From Symbiodinium natans (taxonomy: Eukaryota; Sar; Dinophyceae; Suessiales; Symbiodiniaceae), in assembly GCA_905221605.1 (NCBI GenBank), contig CAJNDS010000607.1:1-64000 (forward strand): a stretch of DNA of 64,000 nucleotides, written 5' to 3'. The notes under the pieces were generated by a model, which did not search any database, was not told the DNA's origin, and saw only the letters and a program-made list of their open reading frames with translations. This document shows, one piece after another, positions 56,911 to 64,000 of the stretch (position 1 is the first letter of the stretch; each line of letters starts with the position of its first letter). The translations under genes were made by a program, and so were the position numbers.

Positions 56911-58320
56911 CTACGTAATCTCCAACCAATACCTTTGTGGGTGTCCCCTCCTAACTCCTTTAGTGAACTTGATTCTATCCTTCCAGCCCGGTGAGAAGAC
57001 TACATGTCTTAGTGGGTTGTCCGGCGGTGTAACCAAGAGGCGGGCTAATTGCTTGAGTTGTTGCTGCAGGAGTAACTGCGAGGGCAAGGTGGGATTTCCT
57101 GCTAATCTCCAAACCCGGACGTTGGTAATATGGGAGTAGAACGATGCCCGTATCCCCATACTGCGTGTGTACTCCGTGTCTTGGGGAAGGGTGTTTGGGG
57201 TAAGAAATGGCTGTTGCGTCGTCCTACCCCCTGTCATAGTATGTGTTGTTTTGCCCTTATCTGCTAGCGCGACTGCCATTTCGGTAAATTGTTCTCCTGA
57301 GTGGCCTTTGACCCAATATCATTTTACCGAAGTACGGGACTCTAGGAGTCGAAGAAGTTGCTCTGCTAGGTAGACCAGTGTTTTATGTCGCTTGGGACGG
57401 AAGGCACCCCGTGTCAGGCTAGTCATCCATTTACTATCATAACAGAAGACAACTTGATTGGGGATTGCGGTGTAGCCAGAAGGAAGAGCTGCTTCTATCC
57501 AGGCAGGGATCTTCGCTGTATTGTTGCTATCTACCGGCGCGCCTAGTAATACGCCGATTCCGCGCTAGTTTGGACCGGACCGTACGCCTCGTGTAACTGG
57601 GCCCCGTTTTCTATAATAACGTACCCCCACCCAGTGGGCGTTGCGGCGGAGCAACGGCCAGAAGATCCGGAGCCATCCCGGTATATCTGCCATGTTACTG
57701 ACTTCGCGCGCTGTGTGGTTGACGGCGGCGGTGTACTCAAATGACGTTGTTCTTTCATAGGCTCCTGTTGTACTGCTGGCATGTGTCCTTGTTGTTTGTA
57801 TAATCATACCGTGGCGGGGATGCTGCCGGAGAGTATTTAGAACCAAGTTTAACCTTGATTTCCGCCGTGACTGGGTAGTGATCACTAGGGAATCCCAATT
57901 GGCGGCACAAACCGTAGGCAACCACTTTTTGGAACAAATCAACCTGTCTAGGCAGTGGAACCTGTAGGGATCGACTGCTGGGTTCTGCAGTGTAGCCTGT
58001 GGGAGCGTGGTGGCTCGCAAGAAAGCCCTAATGTCACCCACTATCGTGAGAGTGTCATCTGTGGAAAGTCGCGACTGTTGAAATTGATCCCATAGTTGCC
58101 GCCAGCCGATGGGGTCAAGTATGAATTGGTCCCAGGACTTCGGGGGGGCGAACTTATCTTGCGCCTAAGTCGCCTGCACCCGGAACCCCGAGGGAAAAGA
58201 TGGGAGGACCCAGGGTTTACTTTCTTCGTTTGCTGTCGAGACAGCACGCGGCGCGCCTCGTTGAGGCGGAGTTGGCTGATCAGCTGGTGTTTTTTTGAAT
58301 TCGAGGAACGAACTCGTGAC
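56911..58320 (-). pseudogene. Decayed retroelement: endonuclease plus RNase H
   Basis: At the 5' side, a frame reads DPIGWRQLWDQFQQSRL, TLTIVGDIRAFLRATTL, then after a frame change GFPSDHYPVTAEIKVKLG, whose SDHYPV is typical of the last catalytic motif of AP-type endonucleases of LINE elements. Directly after it comes RNase H: WQIYRDGSGSSG, GPVQTSAESAYY, then after another frame change PVDSNNTAKIPAWIEA, VVFCYDSKWMTSLTRG and WVKGHSGEQF. A TGA interrupts at 57323-57325, and the usual Glu of the NNTAEL motif is Lys. The tail (HVVFSPGWKDR, GVRRGHPQRYWLEI) resembles LINE C-termini. No reverse transcriptase lies between the two domains, so this is a deletion derivative or an unusual element. It is non-functional as it stands. 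Confidence 0.7.
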
Positions 58321-58790
58321 TTAATTAAGGTTCGGATCGAAAATACCCCTCATGGCAAACATCTCAGGCACCGCAAGGTTGCCTCGACGAATATAACTAC
58401 GAAGAAGAGGCACCAGCGACAATGATGCAGTTGCCTCGATCGCGGGCTTCTCCAGCCCGATGATTCCGTCCTTCACCAGTACAGCCTGCGCTCTGTTTGC
58501 GATTGCACTCCAGAGGTTGGGAGCAGGCCGCCCTCTTGGCGGTAACGGGAAGCCATAGTTTGGCGAGTAACACTCCAGCAACGGCGTCGAGTCTGTGTTT
58601 TGTCCGTTCAATTCCGGTCCAATAATAACGCTCAACGATTGCCAAGCAAACGCCAGCCGAACGGCATTAGACCATCCCGCATCAGCTGCATCAGCCAGAA
58701 CTTCATTCGGGGCAGCGCTGTTAGCATCCCACGGCAGCATCCCAAGAGCAGCTGTGACCCCGGTCCAGCTGTCACCCGGCCCCAGTTGTC
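58321..58790 (-). CDS. Unidentified ORF upstream of retroelement
   Basis: The frame runs from about VTAALGMLPWDANSAAPNEV to a stop at 58321. It includes GWSNAVRLAFAWQSLSVIIG and RSYIRRGNLAVPEMFAMRG. 139 codons from the ATG at 58740. It ends just before the endonuclease region and may be an upstream ORF of the same element, or the 3' exon of the gene at 58.9-59.4 kb. No family recognised. Confidence 0.35.
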
Positions 58791-58997
58791 AGCCGGCACC
58801 CCACCAGGCTCCGCATCGGCAGACCGGCGGACCTGGCGGCTCTGCAGCTTCTGTCCGCACCGGTGTCTCTGGCTCAGGTGGCACAACATTTGCCAGCACG
58901 GCCACCACGCGCAGCAGGACCTTCAAGACCACCGTGGCCGTTGTTACGCAGGCACAGGGAGCGAGCGAGGTGCTGAGCCTGACTGGTATCCCTTAAA

Positions 58998-59640
58998 CCA
59001 CACGCGCTGCTGAAAGGCCATGTCCAAGGTCGCTCGCACACCCATGACAGGAGGCCCAAAATCACTACGAACTTGCACGCAGAGATACCGAAGCTTTGTT
59101 TCTCGAGCGACACCCCTCCCCGCGCTCAGCCCCAGCTGTAGCCTTAGCAGAGCTGCACCGGCCATGCACTTACTTCATGAAGACATAGGCGAAGGGATCG
59201 ACTGAACTATTCAAGTACAAAGTCTTCAGCACGTTGATAATCCTGCAGATTATCGGGTCAACCAAAAGGCCGCTGCACGCATGCAGATGCGATCGTATCG
59301 CGCCATCCAACTGCCGAAAGGCACCGTTCTGCTCACGGCTCATGTTGTGCAACAGCGAGGCAAAGAAAGTGTGTCGCGCTCGAATTGCCGAGGCCACAGT
59401 GATCTCACCAACACGATCGATCACCTGCTCCGATTGTGGAGAAGAATAAGAGGCCGGCGGTCCGGGTCACGCAGCTGGTCCGAGTGGTCCTGGCGGGGCG
59501 GAGGGCGGGTATACCGGGTGGTCCTTGTGGTCTGACCGCTCCTGGCGCTGCTGGTGGAAGGCTTGGAGCGTTAGGCAGATTGCCACCATCATCACCTCCT
59601 TTTCCCTTTCCTTTGTCACCCTCACGGGGTGCACCCAGAG
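58998..59640 (-). CDS. Unidentified multi-exon gene
   Basis: Exon 59424-59174 follows GGAGCAG, reads VIDRVGEITVASAIRARHTF and LVDPIICRIINVLKTLYLN, and ends at ATGAA|GTAAGT. It joins in phase 2 to exon 59142-58998 (after CTAAG): LQLGLSAGRGVARETKLRYL and VRSDFGPPVMGVRATLDMAF. Upstream, 59640-59430 gives a Gly/Pro-rich frame (APREGDKGKGKGGDDGGN, PPAAPGAVRPQGPPGIP) that may be the preceding exon, in another frame. Strong donor and clean phase make these real exons; the family is not recognised. An Ala/Val-rich frame at 58970-58830 may be the next exon. Confidence 0.6.
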
Positions 59641-60080
59641 CTGAAAGCCAGAAATCTCGGTGTATCAAACACATGAAGGTAGAATGCATCATGAGTTGAC
59701 AACTGCTTCTAACGACAGAATGCAAAAATTCGTAATATGCAATGAGACAAAATGTTTCAAAATGTAAATTTTGAGTCCCATATGGGTCTCAATTTTCTTG
59801 GGTTTAGGGTCTAGGGTCAAGGAATACTGAATACTCAGATTCAGGAAAGAGGCTTGGATTCAGGGGGAAGATGGTTTCTCAAGGGCCCAGGACTTAGGAT
59901 TCAGGGTTTGGGGGCTTAGGGGTACGTATGCGAGCGCAAACTACAAGTAGACCTTTTTACCATTTTCGAACAACCCAGACACAGGCGCCTGTGTCCCAGC
60001 AAGCGGCCAGAGTGCCCCTTGCCATGGCCTGGTCACGCAGTAGGCTTCAGGGTTTAAGGCGAAGTCATAGGCAGCTACAT

Positions 60081-60178
60081 GGGGGTTTACGATATTGGGG
60101 GCATATTCTTGGGTATTGTAAGGGGATCCTACTAGTTGGGGGTCTATATTGCGGGTTCCCTTTCTTTCGAAAACCCCA
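60081..60178. mobile_element. GGGGGTTTACG-family MITE
   Basis: Ends GGGGGTTTACGATATTGGGG and CTTTCTTTCGAAAACCCCA. The core AGGGGATCCTACTAGTTGGG and GGGTCTATATTGCGGGT is nearly the same as in the copy at 31821. Confidence 0.85.
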
Positions 60179-60518
60179 CCTCTGCAACGTGGTCCAGCCC
60201 AGCCCTATTTGAGCACCTTCATTGCGGGGTCCAGGGTTCATGCGCCGTGTTTATCTTGCTCGTATCTCCAGAAGGACACCCCCATATTCTATACACTCAC
60301 CAAAGTGTATAAGGAACCTTTTTTTACACTTACCAGAAACCACACATGACAACCTGCTTCATACATCATCTTTCCTCCGTCGTCTCCTCTTGAACGCCAC
60401 CAGTCGGGCCCTCGACTTGAAGATTCCCCTTAGATAAGTTGGGAGCTCATGCCATATGGGGTTGGGTACCCTTTTTGGGGAGTCCAATAATAAGGATTAT
60501 GGTATTTGGGGGGCATAT

Positions 60519-60624
60519 GGAGGTTTACGAAAATAAGGTACCCCTTAATATTGTCCCCAAGTAGTAGGATTCCCTTATGAGAAGTAAGCAACCCAATAAG
60601 GTACCCCTATTTTCGAAACCCCCC
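60519..60624. mobile_element. GGGGGTTTACG-family MITE, diverged
   Basis: Ends GGAGGTTTACGAAAATAAGG and CCCCTATTTTCGAAACCCCCC. A stray right end (CCCCTATTTTCGGAAATACCC) follows at 60640-60660. The internal word AGTAGGATTCCCTTATGAG corresponds to the copy at 16592. Confidence 0.8.
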
Positions 60625-61032
60625 ATACAAGGGGTACCCCCCCTATTTTCGGAAATACCCACATCGCTTTTTTTAGTCACCTCCCCGCCTTGTCGGAGCG
60701 CCACGGGACTTTGCACGAAGCGTCTTGGAGCCAAACGAGGCCACAGGCATGCGTCTGCCCCCCTTCTGCAGCCCTCTAATCTGAGGGCCTTAATAGTTAG
60801 AATCGGGCTTCGGGGGTTATAATCGTACATTCTACAGGGCTTCTGGGGGGCTACTATTAGCAATTATTCCGACCCCTATACTAACTGTCGCGTTCAGCCT
60901 GGGGAAACAGCTCCGCTCAAACCGAAGCCATGGGAGCACGCCTAAAGGGCACGAAGCTTTTGTTTTCTCTCGTGCGTGACAGCCCTTCCCCGAGCTGAGG
61001 AATTCTGCAAGCGACTCGTTGCCAGAAACTAC

Positions 61033-61535
61033 TCAGGCCACTACTTGTGGCGGCCGAGGTTCAAGGGAAGCTTTTTGGGATAGCTTTGCTATACGCAAGA
61101 GATAATGAAAGGCAAAGACACTGGGCATCACAGGTTTGCTCAGATTCTGGGAGGCGCCCTTGGCAGAACAGCTGGTACAACAATAAACATGGTCAAGATA
61201 ACTGCAATCGGATTTTTGCGTTTGCTTCTGCGCCTCGGCCACGCCGCAGCTCCCCGCCACGACCACTCGGCCGGAGGCGGCACATAGGGCGGCGGCTGCG
61301 GCGGAGGGGCTAATGGCGAGGCCTGCCAAGCTACCACGGGTTCTTGCCTTTGAGTAGCGCCTCATTCATTATTGGGGTTGGCGCCTATGGAAACTCAAGT
61401 GCAGTGGGAGCTGCTTCGGCCAGCCTCGACTTGCTGGATGCCACAGCGGCTGCAGAAGGAAGCCTGCTCGGACACAGCATGACACTCGCAGGCACGGGAA
61501 AAGGGGTCATCTCAAACCGCACGCGCCACCAGCCC
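61033..61535. other. Ambiguous coding-like stretch
   Basis: Plus-strand frame MKGKDTGHHRFAQILGGALG ... NMVKITAIGFLRLLL (61105-61287) and SSASFIIGVGAYGNSSAVG (61340-61530) compete with minus-strand PPYVPPPAEWSWRGAAAWP ... AVILTMFIVVPAVLP. No secure junctions; strand undecided. Confidence 0.25.
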
Positions 61536-61617
61536 ACTCACCCTAAACCCTATAGACCCTAAACCCCAAACCTTAAACCTTAAACCTTCAACCTTAAACC
61601 CTAAACCCTAAACCCTC
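61536..61617. repeat. CCCTAAA-like tract
   Basis: About ten units mixing CCCTAAA, CCTTAAA and CCTTCAA. Confidence 0.88.
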
Positions 61618-61791
61618 CTCTACTGCCTCCGGGGAGATAGCAGCTCCGCAGTAAGAGCAACGGGACATCGCCGGGGCCGTCGGTGGGGGCGCCTGCGGCA
61701 ACTCGGATTCGGAGTCGTGGCATAATAATCATCATCATCATCATCATAGAAAAAACCATAATAATGATTTAAAAAAATAGTAATAATGGAG

Positions 61792-62277
61792 CTAGGCCCG
61801 CGACTGGTCTGCGCTCTGCTGATGGAGCCCGTGCGGCGGCATAGCCTGGGGAGAATACATGCCAATGTGCTCTGGAAGGTTCGGCATCTTCAAACTGGAA
61901 TTGAGGTGCGCTATAGATGCTGCAGCTGCTTCGATAGGTAGGAGCGGTGCTGTGTGAAAAACTTGCGGACTTACAGTATTGTTGAAACTAAGATCACGGG
62001 TCGCATCTGAGGACAGGACGTGACGGTCCAGCTGCTGATGTCGGGTTGCGAGCGAAAGACCCTGACAACGCAGGAACATACGTAAGACATCCTGAGCTGC
62101 GAATGCCGCGTCACGACCTCCCGCGGCCTGCACCTTCGAGGCGTGGCGCGGGAGGTCCGGCAGCACTGGGCCTGTCGGACTGAATTTCTGCCACTCCTGG
62201 CTGTGATCAAGTGATACCAGGCGCCTTAAGCGCCCATCAAAGAGGGCGGTGTGTCGCTGCAAGATCTCTGACCTCAT
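61792..62277 (-). CDS. Hypothetical 161-residue protein
   Basis: From an ATG the frame reads MRSEILQRHTALFDGRLRRL, VQAAGGRDAAFAAQDVLRMF, LATRHQQLDRHVLSSDATRD and ends PHGLHQQSADQSRA with a stop near AT-rich trinucleotide repeats at 61720-61790. Codon use and lack of low complexity favour coding. The preceding minus-strand stretch 62731-62321 may hold an upstream exon: it contains CRPCGTRCEFCQCCHFCG, a spacing of Cys and His that recalls a zinc-binding motif I remember from dinoflagellate proteins. Function unknown. Confidence 0.5.
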   Translation of the reverse strand: MRSEILQRHTALFDGRLRRLVSLDHSQEWQKFSPTGPVLPDLPRHASKVQAAGGRDAAFAAQDVLRMFLRCQGLSLATRHQQLDRHVLSSDATRDLSFNNTVSPQVFHTAPLLPIEAAAASIAHLNSSLKMPNLPEHIGMYSPQAMPPHGLHQQSADQSRA

Positions 62278-62741
62278 GCATCTTCCCCGTCAACAAGGAC
62301 GAAAGCTTTGCCGCACTCAACTATACAAGAGGCGAAGGACTGCCGGAGTCTCCGCCGATGTCCCGGCGGCGACACGCTTCATGAGATTCTGTCAATACAC
62401 AGAGGGCCCCAGAAGGGACACAGATCAGAATAGTTCCACTTGCAGCCCCCTTGGGGGTGCCTGAGCCCCTGACCCTTGCACGCCAAGCCCGCTCGGAGCC
62501 TTTGGTGCCCGAGCTGAACAGATGACTCCGGCTGTGGGGGTAGGACGGAAAGCCTTTCAGCAAGGTGGGCTCTGCGCCACAGAAGTGACAGCATTGACAG
62601 AATTCACAGCGTGTGCCACAAGGCCTGCATTGGGTCAGCCTGCGCGCTGCCAAACTCCTCGGCAAACCACGCCTGACATCCAAGTGAGCCAACATCCAAC
62701 AAGGAAGGATTGCGCTTCCAGTCCTGTGCAAGTCTTCTAGT

Positions 62742-63172
62742 CAAGAATAATAATAATAACAATAATAATAACAATAATGATAGTCATATTTAAAATAAGA
62801 ATAAGAATAAGAATAAGACTAAGACTAAGAATAAGAATAAGAATCAGAATAAGAATAAGAAAAGTAATGATAATAAAAACAATCGTCATAATCATAATAC
62901 TAAATATCAGAATAATAGTAATAGCAAGAGTAAGAGTAAGAGTAAGAGTAGTAGTAAGAGTAAGAGCAAGATCAAGAGCAAGAGTAAGAGTAAGAGCAAG
63001 AGTAAGAGTCAGAGTGAGAGTAAGAGTAAGAGTAAGAGTAAGAGTAGGAGTAGGAGTAGGAGTAAGAGTAAGAGCAAGAGCAAGAGCAAGAGTAAGAGCA
63101 AGAGTAAGAGTCAGGTAAGAGTAAGAGTAAGAGTAATAATGATAATAGTAGTAGTAGTGATTATAGTAAGCG
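62742..63172. repeat. (AATAAG)n/(AGTAAG)n microsatellite
   Basis: AATAATAACAATAATAATAAC grading into AATAAG, then AGTAAG, AGCAAG and AGTAGG hexamers. The Arg/Ile/Val open frame across it is a repeat product. Confidence 0.97.
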
Positions 63173-64000
63173 GATGCAGGCGGTCAACTGCCCAGCTTGA
63201 TCGGCGGCGCCTCCTGATATCTCTGATCAAGGGCTGTCATCCGTTCAAGGAACGCGGTCCCATCCGTTGACCTGTCGGTGCCAACAAAGAAGGAAGACAA
63301 CAACCGATGTCAAGACCATACAGCCTTGCTTGCCGGCCACGAAAGGTGACTACTGCAACATGCAACAAACGGCAACACCGAGCCCACACGTCTGGTCCGA
63401 AACTTGAAGTTCCCGACACAGATCCCCACCCTGCCGATGCCCTGGAGCCCTAGAGGAATGTCCTTGCATCCTTACACTGCAGGGCCGGGTGTCCGCGCGA
63501 CTCAAGGATTCGGTCCAAGTCCGCGCAATAGCCCTGGGCAATGGGGGTTTCTAACGGGGTTTTGAGGGGTCTGCAGACCCTCCATGAGGTTTTACACGGC
63601 GGTGCACAGCCGATGTGGAAACAAGGAGGTTGGCCTCCAGCGCCTTTTGATCCTGTACATCCATGCCCATGCCTGGCAGGGTTCAGGGGCTTCAGGTTTA
63701 GGGTTCAAGTGGAGCTCCCGTGAGCTGTGAAGCTAAGAGCGGCGCGCTCCCATGGAGGATCCATGCGCCTGTCAAAGCATGCTGCTGGCGTGTCGCCTCA
63801 ACCTCTACTTCGCCTGCATGTCGGCTTGACGGGCAACATGCGCAGTAGCTCTTCCTTACAGGAAATGACCAAACATGTTGAGCCTGCCACACGGCGAGAT
63901 TCCAGCCATTCTAGCTGGCTCAGATCAGCGTTTCATGCTGCTTACATGTGCTATGGCTGGGCTCATACCAGCGAAGACGTGTAGAAGTGCAACATTTCTG
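63173..64000. other. No confident gene
   Basis: Nothing of coding quality in either strand. A few TTTAGGG-like words at 63690-63710. Confidence 0.4.

Noticed and set aside
62777-63118. Arg/Ile/Val repeat frame
   Set aside because: A translated AATAAG/AGTAAG microsatellite.

Overview
The window looks like nuclear DNA of a dinoflagellate, most like the Suessiales/Symbiodiniaceae. The grounds are: introns whose reading phase only works with GC or GA at the 5' splice site beside ordinary GT, usually with AG|G at the 3' site; abundant internal (TTTAGGG)n tracts; long repeat-rich introns; an ankyrin protein of a type I remember from Symbiodinium; and the fact that nearly every supportable exon lies on the minus strand, as in one-way dinoflagellate gene blocks. 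Homology statements come from memory and were not searched. Exon ends were read by hand from splice signals and phase. Layout, all minus strand unless stated: (1) 1.6-3.7 kb, five exons of a SHQW/RGWCR-domain plus ankyrin-repeat protein. (2) 3.8-4.6 kb, palindromes and a TIR-bounded element. (3) 6.4-27.1 kb, one apparent giant gene. It has two N-terminal membrane exons, a 2.6 kb intron with inverted terminal arrays, a single 6.7 kb exon encoding a multi-pass membrane protein, then a chain of small exons encoding about 210-residue helical modules in tandem. Module boundaries carry phase-2 introns. (4) 27-37 kb, mostly non-coding, with microsatellites, a small TIR element, a telomere-like tract, weak exon candidates and a retroelement tail. 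(5) 37.4-39.8 kb, the end of an unidentified gene and an intact intronless 2-oxoglutarate/Fe(II) oxygenase. (6) 39.8-47 kb, mostly non-coding with telomere-like tracts. (7) 47.3-51.4 kb, a multi-exon membrane protein of unknown function. (8) 52-53.5 kb, telomere-like tracts. (9) 54.4-55.6 kb, a Gln/Gly/Tyr/Pro-rich protein built from tiny phase-1 exons. (10) 56.2-60.7 kb, TIR elements, a decayed retroelement keeping endonuclease and RNase H parts but no reverse transcriptase between them, and an unidentified gene. (11) 61.8-62.7 kb, a small ORF and a Cys/His motif, then microsatellite. No tRNA, rRNA, CRISPR array or bacterial-style operon was seen. The most interesting items are the giant modular membrane gene, the intron bounded by inverted repeats with a possible 8 bp target duplication, a family of about 100 bp elements beginning GGGGGTTTACG (one inside an intron), and the phase-symmetric microexons.
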